This document shows positions 25,455 through 34,932 of a stretch of DNA of 64,000 nucleotides, piece after piece. The stretch's first letter is position 1. Every line of letters starts with the position of its first letter. The stretch lies in contig NZ_NOXS01000032.1 of NCBI RefSeq assembly GCF_002251735.1, forward strand, positions 541,018 through 605,017. Direction: 5' to 3'. The position numbers were made by a program, and so were the translations under genes. The DNA comes from Elstera cyanobacteriorum (GTDB lineage Bacteria > Pseudomonadota > Alphaproteobacteria > Elsterales > Elsteraceae). The notes under the pieces are model-generated. The model was not told where the DNA came from and searched no databases. It worked only from the letters and a program-made list of their open reading frames with translations.

Positions 25455-27593
25455 GTGGCTATCGTCCCCGCCAATGCTCAAGCGCGCGCCAAGGATGCGC
25501 TGAAAATCGGCCAGGGGCTGCTAACCCGCGGCGAACTTTGGTTAGCGCTCGGCGTCGTCACGATTCTGACGGTGCTGATTCTACCAATGCCACCATGGCT
25601 GCTCGATTTCGCGCTCGGGCTTTCGCTTGCCTCCGCCGTACTGATTCTGATGGTCACGCTGTTTATTCAGCGCCCGACTGACCTTAGCTCGTTCCCGACT
25701 ATTCTATTGATCACGACACTGCTGCGCCTCGCCCTAAATTTGGCGACGACGCGCCTCATCCTTAGCAACGGTCATCAAGGCACAGCCGCCGCCGGTCACG
25801 TGATCGAGACCTTCGGTAAGCTGTTGATGTCGGGGAATTTCATCATCGGGGTGATCGTCTTTATCATCCTGATGATCGTGAACTTCGTCGTCATCACCAA
25901 AGGCTCGGGCCGTATCGCGGAAGTCGCGGCGCGCTTTACCCTCGACGCCATGCCCGGCAAGCAGATGGCGATCGACGCCGATCTATCGTCCGGTCTGATC
26001 AACGAGGCCGAGGCCAAGGCCCGCCGTAAGCAGTTGGAAGACGAATCGACCTTCTACGGGGCGATGGACGGGGCGGCGAAATTCGTGCGCGGCGATGCCG
26101 TTGCCGGTCTGTTGATCACGATGATCAACATCATCGGCGGGCTGCTGATCGGTACGCTCCAACATAATCTGTCGTTCTTGCAGGCAGCGAATAACTATAC
26201 CTTGCTGACCGTTGGTGACGGTCTCGTCAGCCAAATTCCGGCACTGGTCATTTCGGTCGCCGCCGGTTTGCTGGTGACCAAGGGCAATGCGCAAGGCACG
26301 ACCGATAAAGCGCTGGTCGCCCAGCTTGGCGGTTTCCCCGCCGCCATGGGCATGGCCGCCGTCATGGTCGCCGTTCTGTCGATCCTGCCGGGCATGCCGA
26401 CTATCGGCTTCCTCCTGATTGCCGCCGGGATGGGCGCGGCAGCCTATTTCAGCATGCGCAAGAATATGGCGCCGGAAGCCGCCGATGCCGATGGTAGCGG
26501 CGCAGGCCTGCCGCCGGGCGTTGCGCCCGGTACCCCCGGCGCGGCACCCGCCCCAATTGCCGACGAGCCAATTTCGACCGCGCTGCAAATCGATCAGATC
26601 AGGCTGGAACTCGGCTATGGGCTTTTGGCGCTCATCAATTCGCCGAAGGGCGCCCGCCTGACCGATCAGATCAAGGCACTGCGCCGTCAGGTTGCCTCGG
26701 AAATGGGCTATATTATGCCCGCCGTACGCATTCAGGATAATCTGCAGTTGCCCGCCAACACCTATGTTGTGCGGATCAAAGAAATGGAAGCCGCGCGCGG
26801 CGAGTTGCGCCCGAATATGCTGCTGGTTATGGACCCGCGCGGCGAGCCAATCTCGCTGGCCGGGGAATCGACGACCGAGCCGACCTTTGGCCTGCCCGCC
26901 ATGTGGATCGCCGAAGCGAACCGCGAAGAAGCGCTGTTCCGCGGCTATACCGTGGTTGATCCGCCCACCGTCATCACCACTCATCTGACGGAAGTGGTGA
27001 AGGACAATATGCCGGACCTTCTCTCCTACGCCGAAACCCAGAAGCTGCTGAACGAGATCGACAAGGACAGTCAGAAGCTGGTGGCCGATGTGATCCCGGG
27101 GCAGATCACCATCAATGGGCTGCAACGGGTTCTGCAAAACCTGCTGGCGGAGCGCGTGTCGATCCGCGACCTGGCGACGATCTTGGAAGCCGTGGCGGAA
27201 GCGGCAGCCTTTACCCGCAACGTCAGCATGATGACGGAGCACGTCCGCACCCGCCTCGCCCGCCAAATCTCCGAAGCCCATTCGGTCGGTGGTGTGCTGC
27301 CGCTGGTCACCCTATCGCCGGAATGGGAACAGGCGTTCGCCGAAAGCCTGGTCGGCCAGGGCGAAGAAAAGCAGCTTTCGATGCAGCCGTCGCAATTGCA
27401 GCGCTTCATTTCTGCCGTGCGCCAGACCTTCGACCGTTTTGCCGTGATGGGCGAAAGCCCGGTGCTGCTGGTAAGCCCTGGTATCCGGCCCTATGTGCGC
27501 TCGATCATCGAACGCTTCCGCCCGGCAACCACCGTGCTCAGCCAGTCGGAAATCCATGCTAAAGCGAAAATCCGCACCCTTGGGCAGATTTAG
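25455..27593 (+). CDS. flhA: flagellar type III export protein FlhA
   Basis: A 712-aa membrane component of the export gate. The N-terminal half has about eight membrane helices and the FHIPEP-family signature EVAARFTLDAMPGKQMAID near residue 157. A cytoplasmic domain of about 350 residues follows a Pro/Gly/Ala linker (about 345-370) and docks export chaperones and substrates. The GTG start has GGAGGG 6 nt upstream. It begins 18 nt after flbD. Confidence 0.97.
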   Translation: MAIVPANAQARAKDALKIGQGLLTRGELWLALGVVTILTVLILPMPPWLLDFALGLSLASAVLILMVTLFIQRPTDLSSFPTILLITTLLRLALNLATTRLILSNGHQGTAAAGHVIETFGKLLMSGNFIIGVIVFIILMIVNFVVITKGSGRIAEVAARFTLDAMPGKQMAIDADLSSGLINEAEAKARRKQLEDESTFYGAMDGAAKFVRGDAVAGLLITMINIIGGLLIGTLQHNLSFLQAANNYTLLTVGDGLVSQIPALVISVAAGLLVTKGNAQGTTDKALVAQLGGFPAAMGMAAVMVAVLSILPGMPTIGFLLIAAGMGAAAYFSMRKNMAPEAADADGSGAGLPPGVAPGTPGAAPAPIADEPISTALQIDQIRLELGYGLLALINSPKGARLTDQIKALRRQVASEMGYIMPAVRIQDNLQLPANTYVVRIKEMEAARGELRPNMLLVMDPRGEPISLAGESTTEPTFGLPAMWIAEANREEALFRGYTVVDPPTVITTHLTEVVKDNMPDLLSYAETQKLLNEIDKDSQKLVADVIPGQITINGLQRVLQNLLAERVSIRDLATILEAVAEAAAFTRNVSMMTEHVRTRLARQISEAHSVGGVLPLVTLSPEWEQAFAESLVGQGEEKQLSMQPSQLQRFISAVRQTFDRFAVMGESPVLLVSPGIRPYVRSIIERFRPATTVLSQSEIHAKAKIRTLGQI

Positions 27594-27642
27594 GAACCGG
27601 ATCATGGTCCATCGCTTTCCGGCTCAGGCATAGGCGCCCCTC

Positions 27643-28716
27643 ATGCGGATGAAGATGTTCTATGCGGAATCGATGCCGGAGGCCATCCGGCGGGTCCGTG
27701 ACGAACTGGGCGATAACGCGATCATCCTATCGTCCCAGCGCAGCGAGTCCGGGCGCGGGTTGCGGGTCACCGCTGCGGTGGATGACGACCCGATGGCGGA
27801 TACCCTGCCGCCGATGGATCAGCCGCTCGACGCGCTGGAAACCATCGCTCTCGCCCTTGATAAGCATGGCATTCCGCCCGATTTGTCGGAACGGCTGGTG
27901 CGCGCTGCAGCGCCCCTGGCGGAAAAACTGGTGCGTGCCGCCTCCGCCCTGGCCGTCGATGCGCCGATCATGACGCTGGCCGCCGCGCTCGATAGCGCGT
28001 TTAGCTTCTCGCCGCTGCCGGAGCGGAACGTGACGAAGCCGATTGCGCTGGTCGGCCCGCCCGGATCGGGGAAAACCGTTACCGTCGCCAAACTGGCGGC
28101 GCGGGCCGTTTTGTCCAGCCGCCCGGTACATGTGATTACTACCGATACGATGCGGGCGGGCGGGGTTGACCAGCTTGCCGCCTTTACGCGGATCCTATCG
28201 CTCGACCTTCAGACCGCGCTCGACGCCGAAACCCTGGCCGACGCGCTGGAAGCCAGCCGCATCGCGGGACCGGAAACCCTGACGCTGATCGATACCGGCG
28301 CCGTCAATCCCTATGACGCGGAGGAAATGGACGAACTCGAACGTCTCCTCGCGGCGGGCAATATGGATGCGGTGCTGGTGCTGCCCGCCGGTTACGACCC
28401 GGAAGAGGCGGCGACCATCGCCAAAGCCTTCGGGCGGCTGGGCGCGACGCGGCTGCTCGCCACCCGACTCGATGCCGCACGGCGGCTGGGATCGGTGCTA
28501 GTGGCCGCCGATGTGGCAGAGTTGAGCTTTTGCGATGTTTCCGTTACGTCCCACGTCGCCGATGGGCTGCTGCCGGTCAATGCCGTCTCGCTGGCGAAAC
28601 TCTTAATCCCTGATGCGATGCCGGGCGAGGAGACGGACCTGCCGCTACCGGGGGAGGCCAGCCCACGCCTCGATGATTCGCCCCGCCCCTCCTTCGGCCT
28701 GTCGCCCGCGCCGTGA
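27643..28716 (+). CDS. flhF: flagellar biosynthesis GTPase FlhF
   Basis: A 357-aa SRP-type GTPase that places the flagellum, often at a pole. The N-terminal MKMFYAESMPEAIRRVRDEL block is diagnostic. GPPGSGKTVTVAKLA at about 147 is the P-loop, followed by TTDTMRAGGVDQLAAF. The G3 site, usually DTAGR, reads DTGAVNP, and G4 reads ATRLDA in place of TKLD, so switch residues are altered. The stop overlaps the flhG start (GTGA), which ties translation of the pair. Confidence 0.93.
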   Translation: MRMKMFYAESMPEAIRRVRDELGDNAIILSSQRSESGRGLRVTAAVDDDPMADTLPPMDQPLDALETIALALDKHGIPPDLSERLVRAAAPLAEKLVRAASALAVDAPIMTLAAALDSAFSFSPLPERNVTKPIALVGPPGSGKTVTVAKLAARAVLSSRPVHVITTDTMRAGGVDQLAAFTRILSLDLQTALDAETLADALEASRIAGPETLTLIDTGAVNPYDAEEMDELERLLAAGNMDAVLVLPAGYDPEEAATIAKAFGRLGATRLLATRLDAARRLGSVLVAADVAELSFCDVSVTSHVADGLLPVNAVSLAKLLIPDAMPGEETDLPLPGEASPRLDDSPRPSFGLSPAP

Positions 28717-29501
28717 CCCAAGCCCCGCCCCCTGTCCCGCGCAAAGCACCGAACCTGATCGCCGTCGCCTCTGGGAAGGGCGGGGTCGGCAAGACGTTCT
28801 TTTCGATCTCGCTCGCGACCGCCCTCGCCCGCGCCGGGCGAAAAATATTGCTGTTCGACGGCGACCTCGGCCTTGCCAACGTCGATGTGCAGTTGGGCAT
28901 TGTACCGCAGAAGGATATTTCCTGGGTCATCGCCGGAAAAGCGAAGTTGCATCAGGTGATCGTTCCCTATGGGCCCGGCGGGTTCGATGTCATTGCAGGC
29001 CGCTCTGGCGCGGGGGGGCTTGCGGCCCTGCCGCCAACCCGCTTGCAGATTTTGGCGGGTGATCTCGCCGATCTCGCCAAGAAATATGATTACGTCATTC
29101 TCGACCTCGGTGCGGGCGTGGATCGGCTGGTAAGGATCATGGCCCTGCCCTGCGGCGCGCGCATCGTGGTGGCGACCGCCGAACCGACGTCCTTGACCGA
29201 CGCTTATGCCTTCATCAAGGTCAGCTTATCGGACGATCCGGGGGCGGATTTGCGCATCGTCATCAATCAGGCCCGCACCAGCGGCGAGGGCGATAAGACC
29301 TATCAGACCCTCGGGAAAGCCTGCGAAACGTTCCTGAAGCGCACCCCTACCTTCTTGGGATCGGTGCGCAAGGATAAGCGCGTGCTGGAGGCGATCCGCA
29401 GCCAATCGCCGATCTTCTCCAAACATCCCACCAGTGACGTTGCCTTAGATGTCGAAGCCGTCGCCGCCCGGCTCATGGCCAGATCCACCGCCGCCGAATA
29501 G
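28713..29501 (+). CDS. flhG: MinD-like flagellar number regulator FlhG/FleN
   Basis: A 262-aa ParA/MinD ATPase. The deviant Walker A is VASGKGGVGKTFFSISLA (residues about 18-35), with LFDGDLGLANVDVQLG and YDYVILDLGAGVDRLV after it. FlhG counters FlhF to limit flagellar number and, in some species, restrains the flagellar master activator. The start is GTG, overlapping the flhF stop by 4 nt. A sigma-54 promoter for the next gene begins right after its stop codon. Confidence 0.94.
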   Translation: MTQAPPPVPRKAPNLIAVASGKGGVGKTFFSISLATALARAGRKILLFDGDLGLANVDVQLGIVPQKDISWVIAGKAKLHQVIVPYGPGGFDVIAGRSGAGGLAALPPTRLQILAGDLADLAKKYDYVILDLGAGVDRLVRIMALPCGARIVVATAEPTSLTDAYAFIKVSLSDDPGADLRIVINQARTSGEGDKTYQTLGKACETFLKRTPTFLGSVRKDKRVLEAIRSQSPIFSKHPTSDVALDVEAVAARLMARSTAAE

Positions 29502-29509
29502 GCTCTGTC

Positions 29510-29525
29510 TGGCGCAGAAATTGCG
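29510..29525 (+). promoter_or_regulatory. sigma-54 promoter before the second FliK-like gene
   Basis: TGGCGC, 5 nt, TTGCG keeps the GG and GC doublets at exact spacing and matches nine of eleven consensus positions. Transcription would start near 29536, about 60 nt before the ATG at 29596. It sits directly after the flhG stop. Confidence 0.65.
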
Positions 29526-29595
29526 GTACCTTCTTTAATTAAACGCATCATACCGTCTTTCCGGCAGAATTTGCCGAGAAGGCGTGGAGGCCAGC

Positions 29596-31605
29596 ATGGT
29601 TACGGTTCCGCAGCAAGCGCTTCCTTCCGGGCTGATCACAGCGCCGCCCACCGGCCCGGCGCCAGTCTTTTTCGAAGGGTCGGTCGGCGTGCCCGATATG
29701 CCGACCTGGGTGAAGCAAATCCCCGAAGGCGCATTGTTGCAGGGCGTGGTGCAAGGCCGCACGGCGAATAATACCTACAGCGTGCTAACCGCGCAGGGGT
29801 CGATCACCATTACCTCGGCCCTGGCCTTGCAATCCGGCACCCAACTTCTGTTTCAGATCGGGCCGGAGGTTGCCAACCAGCGCCTGCAACTCGTCGGCGG
29901 GACCAATCCGCAGGCGGCCCTGGCGAACCAACCGCTGACGGTTCCAACGGTTCCCACCCTGCCCGGCACGCTGCCGACCGCAACGGCGGGTAGCACCCTG
30001 AACGCGATCATTATCCGTCCGGCGGACCCGGTGCCGGTTCCCGGCGCGGCGCCCCTGCCCGCTGCTACGGCGCCCACGGTCAGCACAGGTATCCTGCCGC
30101 AAGCCGCCGTTGCCGCCTATGCTCCAGGGGCGATCAGTGTCGCCGCAACGGTCGATCCGGCGACGGTTGCGATGACCGGCCTCACGCAGCCTGCTGCCGG
30201 ACGGGGCGCACCTGCCGCAAACCCAGCAATCGGGACCGTTCCGGCCCCCGCCTCGCCCACGACAACGGGGACGCCTGCGGCCCCGCTACCGACGGCTACC
30301 GGGGCAGCGCCGCCGCCCCCCGCACCGGGCGGCTCTCCGGTCACCACGAGCATGGCGCCGCCTGCCCCGACCAACGGTGGTTTTCCGAGCGCGGCGCCGC
30401 CAATACAGCCTGGCGCCTCTCCGGCTCAGCCGGCCACCGGGCCGATACCCGGCTCGTCTGTCCCAGGAGCGTCGGCCCCATCGGTCTTTTCCGTTACACA
30501 ACCGGGCGAGCAGGTGAGCCTCAAGCTGGTTGCGATCACGCCACCCCCAGCCGAAACGCCGGAGGCGCCAGCACCGCAGTCCCCGGCCCCCGCAACAACG
30601 ACCGCCCGTGCCGCCACTGCGGCTCCGCCCGCGCCAAGCCCGCTCGGGTTTTTGCGGGAAGGGCTTGCCTCCCTGCTGTCGCTCGCCAGTGCCGAACCGC
30701 AAGGGGCCCCTTCGGTCGCGTCAAGCGCGCCGCCCGCGCCACCGCCGCCGGGAACGGTCACCGGAACCGTGATCGGCAACGGCGCCCAGAACCGCCCGAT
30801 CATCACCGTCGGCACGGCCGTTCTGTCGCTCGAGGCCGCCCCGCTGCCGCCGGGCACGCAGCTTCAACTGGTGCCGCAACTCGGGGCAGCGCTTCCAACG
30901 CCCTCGGCCAGTGCTCAAGCCCCGGTCGCGCCGACGCAGACCTTCCCAACCTACCCGAGCCTGCCCGCGATGATCGCCGCTGCCCAACAGGCGGGCGGCC
31001 AAACCGAACAAGCGGTTCTCGCGATGCTGCCACGCCTCGGGCCGCAGCTCGCCGCAAGCCTGATGGTTTTTGCGAGCGGCGCGGCGAAGGGCGATCTGCG
31101 CACTCTGGTCGGCGATTCGGCCCGGGCGTCGCTGGAGAAAACCAGCAAAGGCCGCTCGGCCCTCGCTGGGGCGATCCAGGAGTTCGAAGCGGCGGGCGAA
31201 GAAGCGCGCGGCACCGGCGGTGCGGAGTGGCGCGGTATGACCTTACCCGTAATGACCGGCGGCGCCACCATCGAACCGATCCGCCTGTATCTGCATCAGG
31301 TTTCCGATGAAGAAGCCGAACGAAACCAGAAGAACGAGGGCGGCGGCCAACGCTTCCTGCTCGACCTGACCCTCACCCATATCGGCGCGCTGCAGGTGGA
31401 TGGCTTGGCGAAGTCCAACCAGCTTGATCTGGTGATCCGCACGCCCGAGGCGCTCCCCCAGCGGCTGCGCAATGATATCCGCACGATCTTTCTCGACAGC
31501 ACGATCGCACGCGGCGTGGCGGGCAGTGTGATCTTTCAGGTTGCCCCCAAGCTGGTTCCCGATACGGGCCAGTCGGCCCACCGGCGCGGCGGATTGATGG
31601 TTTAA
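29596..31605 (+). CDS. Pro/Ala-rich FliK-like flagellar protein
   Basis: A 669-aa protein. Residues 1-60 form a small conserved block. About 110-420 is Pro/Ala/Thr-rich low-complexity sequence. The C-terminal 130 residues, with RFLLDLTLTHIGALQVDGLA, LDLVIRTPEALPQRLRNDIR and VIFQVAP, resemble the Flg_hook fold of FliK (short strands, then a helix pair) but lack its LRPEHLG block. The ATG at 29596 has GGAGG 5 nt upstream; an in-frame GTG at 29584 is rejected. It is preceded by a sigma-54 site, so a late flagellar role, perhaps hook or rod length, is inferred. Confidence 0.65.
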   Translation: MVTVPQQALPSGLITAPPTGPAPVFFEGSVGVPDMPTWVKQIPEGALLQGVVQGRTANNTYSVLTAQGSITITSALALQSGTQLLFQIGPEVANQRLQLVGGTNPQAALANQPLTVPTVPTLPGTLPTATAGSTLNAIIIRPADPVPVPGAAPLPAATAPTVSTGILPQAAVAAYAPGAISVAATVDPATVAMTGLTQPAAGRGAPAANPAIGTVPAPASPTTTGTPAAPLPTATGAAPPPPAPGGSPVTTSMAPPAPTNGGFPSAAPPIQPGASPAQPATGPIPGSSVPGASAPSVFSVTQPGEQVSLKLVAITPPPAETPEAPAPQSPAPATTTARAATAAPPAPSPLGFLREGLASLLSLASAEPQGAPSVASSAPPAPPPPGTVTGTVIGNGAQNRPIITVGTAVLSLEAAPLPPGTQLQLVPQLGAALPTPSASAQAPVAPTQTFPTYPSLPAMIAAAQQAGGQTEQAVLAMLPRLGPQLAASLMVFASGAAKGDLRTLVGDSARASLEKTSKGRSALAGAIQEFEAAGEEARGTGGAEWRGMTLPVMTGGATIEPIRLYLHQVSDEEAERNQKNEGGGQRFLLDLTLTHIGALQVDGLAKSNQLDLVIRTPEALPQRLRNDIRTIFLDSTIARGVAGSVIFQVAPKLVPDTGQSAHRRGGLMV

Positions 31606-31639
31606 CGATCAACATTTCATGTTTTTCATGAGATAACTC

Positions 31640-31668
31640 TTGATCTTCGCGAAAATCGTCTCAATACT
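31640..31668 (+). promoter_or_regulatory. sigma-70-type promoter for the OmpV/MipA-like gene
   Basis: TTGATC and AATACT are separated by exactly 17 nt, each matching four of six consensus bases. Transcription would start about 53 nt before the ATG at 31728. A small GC-rich hairpin (CGGGGC / GCCCCG, 31682-31698) lies in the leader. Confidence 0.45.
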
Positions 31669-31727
31669 CTAGGGCGTTGAACGGGGCAGGACGCCCCGAT
31701 TCTGCGACCCATCGGAGAAGGTGTACT

Positions 31728-32552
31728 ATGATCGACCGGACCGCGCCCATCGGGGCGTGCGGGCTAAGCCTTTGTGCGGCTTTGTTTTTTGCGGCTCCGA
31801 CCCTGGCGCAAACGCCGCCGCAGCCCGCGGCTGCCCAGCCCGCCGCGTCGGCGTGGAGCTTCAGCCTCGGCGCCGGGGCGATAGTGGCCCCGCGTTACGA
31901 AGGCAGCGACCGGCTGGCCGTCGGGGCGCTTCCCCTAGTCGAAATCAGTTGGAAAGACCGGATCTTCCTGTCGAGCAGCCGAGGTTTAGGGGGGTATATC
32001 GTCTCGACCGATGCCTTCAAACTCAGCGCGGCAGTCGGATACGATGGCGGCCGCGACGAGAAAGACGGTAAACGGAAAAGCGGCAAACCCAATCTTCTGC
32101 GCGGCCTTGGCGATATCGATGCCTCCGCAGTGCTGAACCTCAGCGCGGAATATGAATATTCCTTCTTTACGGCGGGCCTGACTGCCAGCCGCTATATCGG
32201 CGGCAGCGACGGTTTTACGATGACCGCGAGCCTCGGCGCCAAATTGCCGGTCACCGACCGCCTCGCGCTTGGCCTGGACGTTCACAGCACCTGGGCCGAT
32301 AGCGCCTATATGGGTGACTATTTCGGGATCAGTGCCGGGCAATCCCGCCGCTCTGGCCGGGCGAAGTTTAACGCCGAAGCCGGGATCAAGGATGTCGGCG
32401 CCACTCTGAGCGCTACATACAAGATCAATGATTCCATGAGCTTAATGCTATCCGGCGGCTTGTCGCGCTTGATCGGCGACGCGGGCAAGAGCCCCGTGGT
32501 GGCCGAGAAGAACCAACCCTCTGGCATGCTGGGACTGTCGTATCGTTTCTAG
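31728..32552 (+). CDS. MipA/OmpV-family outer-membrane protein
   Basis: A 274-aa protein with a signal peptide (hydrophobic CGLSLCAALFFAAPTLAQ, cleavage after about 29). The mature part is a run of alternating strands: WSFSLGAGAIVAPRYEGSDR (the OmpV/MipA opening), FLSSSRGLGGYIVSTDAFKL, and it ends in the C-terminal aromatic MLGLSYRF needed for BAM insertion. Family members are beta-barrels linked to porin or murein-scaffold roles; the exact substrate is unknown. GGAGAAGG lies before the ATG. A sigma-70-like promoter is visible upstream, and the gene stands alone. Confidence 0.88.
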   Translation: MIDRTAPIGACGLSLCAALFFAAPTLAQTPPQPAAAQPAASAWSFSLGAGAIVAPRYEGSDRLAVGALPLVEISWKDRIFLSSSRGLGGYIVSTDAFKLSAAVGYDGGRDEKDGKRKSGKPNLLRGLGDIDASAVLNLSAEYEYSFFTAGLTASRYIGGSDGFTMTASLGAKLPVTDRLALGLDVHSTWADSAYMGDYFGISAGQSRRSGRAKFNAEAGIKDVGATLSATYKINDSMSLMLSGGLSRLIGDAGKSPVVAEKNQPSGMLGLSYRF

Positions 32553-32658
32553 TCCGTGAAGAAAGCCATATTCCATTCGCCCCGCTTGTCGGTATGATAG
32601 GGACAAGATGCGCCATAAGACGCATGACCAATGGGCGGGGCCAAGGGAACAGGCTTTC

Positions 32659-33210
32659 ATGAGCGACCTGAAAACAGGCTTCAATCAGCTTTTCTTGCGC
32701 GAAGAAGAACTGCGCCAGGCAATCGAGCTGATGTTTTATGCATACCGTGATTTCACGGCCGAACCGGATGCGATGCTGGCGAAGTGGAATTTTGGCCGGG
32801 CGCATCACCGAGTGATCTATTTCGTTGGGCGATACCCCGATATCACGGTTAGCGATCTATTGGGGATTCTGAAGATCACCAAACAATCGCTAAGCCGGGT
32901 GCTGGGGCAATTGATCGATCAAGGCTATGTCGCCCAACGCCCCGGCCTGCGCGACCGGCGCCAGCGGTTGCTGACCCTGACCGAAAAAGGCCAGGAATTG
33001 GAGCGGGTTTTGTCGGAAAATCAACGCCAGTTGATCGCACGGGCTTATCGATCCGCCGGGGCTGCTGCCGTCGAAGGCTTCCGCAAGGTCATGATCGGTA
33101 TGATTGCCGAAGAAGACCGCAAGCGGTTTCGCCCGGCGGGATCACCGGTCGGCGCCCCGGCGGCTAGGCCCGCCCCCTCCCCCCTCGCCCGCCCGGTTCG
33201 GGTGCCGTAA
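32659..33210 (+). CDS. MarR-family transcriptional regulator, PetP-like
   Basis: A 183-aa winged-helix regulator from the ATG at 32659; an in-frame ATG at 32608 is possible. The DNA-binding core is ITVSDLLGILKITKQSLSRV then LGQLIDQGYVAQRPGLRDRR with the wing and LLTLTEKGQEL. The leader LFLREEELRQAIELMFYAYR and the GRAHHRVIYFVGRYP block recall PetP of Rhodobacter, encoded beside the response regulator PetR. Here a PetR-like gene follows after one unknown gene. The Arg/Pro/Ala-rich tail is probably disordered. The ligand is unknown. Confidence 0.82.
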   Translation: MSDLKTGFNQLFLREEELRQAIELMFYAYRDFTAEPDAMLAKWNFGRAHHRVIYFVGRYPDITVSDLLGILKITKQSLSRVLGQLIDQGYVAQRPGLRDRRQRLLTLTEKGQELERVLSENQRQLIARAYRSAGAAAVEGFRKVMIGMIAEEDRKRFRPAGSPVGAPAARPAPSPLARPVRVP

Positions 33211-33268
33211 CGGTTGGATAAATCTCGTTCCGATAATAGGGACTGGCGATTTGCGCGTGACTTCCGCG

Positions 33269-33310
33269 CTGCGACAGCCCATAGTCCGAGGGAGTATGGG
33301 CTGGCCGCAG
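33269..33310 (+). promoter_or_regulatory. long imperfect stem-loop in the MarR-to-501-aa gap
   Basis: A 9-bp perfect stem (CAGCCCATA 33275-33283 / TATGGGCTG 33295-33303) with an 11-nt loop is extended below by CTGCG / CGCAG (33269-33273 / 33306-33310) across a small internal loop. No T run follows. It could be a leader structure or a processed 3' end. Confidence 0.4.
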
Positions 33311-33419
33311 AAGGGGGCGAGGCAATGGAATCTTTTCGTTTAATGGATTTCCGCTTTTCGTTCTCACTGATGCTGCGGCGCAACGTCATTTAACGCTAGA
33401 GATTGTTTAGCTTCCCGCT

Positions 33420-34925
33420 ATGACGGCACCGGTGCAGCAAAAAATCAAAACCGACGAGTCCGGAAACCGTATGGTGCATTGCACTACGGTGGAGGATTTG
33501 TTCCTTCCCGCCGCGCGCAATTTGATCGGCACGCTCGCCCGGCCCTTCTTGGATCAGATGGCGATTACCCCGACCGAACTGATCTTTTCGGCGCGCAATC
33601 ATTCGCGCATCGATGGGGCGGGAACGCTGTTGCGGGATATCACCGAGCGCGCCTCCGCCCTTCAAGCGAAGGCCATCGGCCAGAAGACCTACGACAGGGT
33701 TCGCGAGGTTCAGGGCCTGTTGGAGCAGCTCTCCACGAAAATCCGGGCCTTTGAAGCCGCCGAGCCGCCGATTGTTTTAAAGCCGGGCGAGTTTGTTAGT
33801 CAGACCGCGCAGATCCTGCGCTCTGGCCCGCCGGATGTCGCCAATCTGCGCCTGCAGCGCATGCTGCTGGAAAATCTTGCCGGGTGCAAAAACTGGCTGG
33901 AGAAGATCGACCGGCTGCATGCGCTGGCGATGGAAGCTGCAAGCTCCCCCTATCTGCCGATTATCGATGGGTTGCTGTCCGAGAGCATCATCAGCGATAT
34001 GGCCCAAGATTCGTTCTTCGGGCGGCGGATGGTGCTGGAAGATCGGATCGACGATCTCATCGATCTCTATAAAGGCACCTACCCCACCCGCCGGATGGGC
34101 GAGCCCCATGCTATTGCGCTGAAGCTGCAAAACTTGCTGAAGCAACTCGATCTGCCGGAAACGATGGCGGCGATTGAGACCAGCATCGTGCAACAACTGG
34201 CGTCGCGTAATCCCATCGCCTCGTCGGAATTGATGACGGAACTGCGCGCAACCCACGCCGTCTTAGGCCGCCTGCGGTTCAATGATCGCATCCTCGGGGG
34301 GCGCCGCGCGCTGGAGTTTATCGACAAGCGCATGGGCCGCCTGCTGTCGGAAGAAGGCATTGCCGATTATATCCGTAACCAGGGCAGTCTGGCGGAGAAG
34401 GTGACGCGCCTGCTGGAAATCTACGCGGTTACCTTTGGCCCGAATAATAAGAAGGTCATCGAAGGGTTTTTGCAGCGTTATTTTGCCGATGAAGACTTCG
34501 ACCGCCGCCTGCTGACGGGCGAAGGGTCGGGCGCGCACAAGCTGCGCATCTTGGCCAATCTCTACCGCGCTATCGTCGCCGCGCCGTTGGGGACGGCGGA
34601 AAAAGGCGCCTTCGCCCAGAAAATTTCGGCGATGCAAACCGCCTTTATCACGTCTACCCGGTTTTTCGCCTCCATCGAAAAGCAAGTTCTGCCGACCGCC
34701 AAGAAAGCCTTCCAGGTCATCGATTATTGCGAGGAAGGCTGCTTCATTCCGGGCGATAATCTCGAAAAGGCCAAGGCCTTGGTGCGCCACTACACCACCC
34801 GTCCGGATTTCATGGATTCTTACCTCGGCCATATCCCCTCGGCGGATGGTAAGCGCGAACTGCTCGCGACGCTGAAAGAACGGTTGGATAAGCTCGGTAT
34901 TCCGCTTCCCGTCCCACAACGCTGA
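33420..34925 (+). CDS. uncharacterised 501-aa helical protein upstream of a two-component pair
   Basis: The family was not recognised. The protein is mostly alpha-helical by composition, has no signal peptide or membrane segment and shows no catalytic motif. Notable stretches are LIGTLARPFLDQMAITPTEL near 35, LKPGEFVSQTAQILRSGPPD near 120, FFGRRMVLEDRIDDLIDLYK near 200, and two Cys in YCEEGCFIPGDN near 447-451. Repeated Leu/Arg helices resemble helical-repeat or scaffold proteins. It ends 7 nt before the response regulator gene, so it is probably co-expressed with that pair and may be a partner or output protein. Its GC-rich codon use matches the core genome. Confidence 0.75.
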   Translation: MTAPVQQKIKTDESGNRMVHCTTVEDLFLPAARNLIGTLARPFLDQMAITPTELIFSARNHSRIDGAGTLLRDITERASALQAKAIGQKTYDRVREVQGLLEQLSTKIRAFEAAEPPIVLKPGEFVSQTAQILRSGPPDVANLRLQRMLLENLAGCKNWLEKIDRLHALAMEAASSPYLPIIDGLLSESIISDMAQDSFFGRRMVLEDRIDDLIDLYKGTYPTRRMGEPHAIALKLQNLLKQLDLPETMAAIETSIVQQLASRNPIASSELMTELRATHAVLGRLRFNDRILGGRRALEFIDKRMGRLLSEEGIADYIRNQGSLAEKVTRLLEIYAVTFGPNNKKVIEGFLQRYFADEDFDRRLLTGEGSGAHKLRILANLYRAIVAAPLGTAEKGAFAQKISAMQTAFITSTRFFASIEKQVLPTAKKAFQVIDYCEEGCFIPGDNLEKAKALVRHYTTRPDFMDSYLGHIPSADGKRELLATLKERLDKLGIPLPVPQR

Positions 34926-34932
34926 GGGCGCG

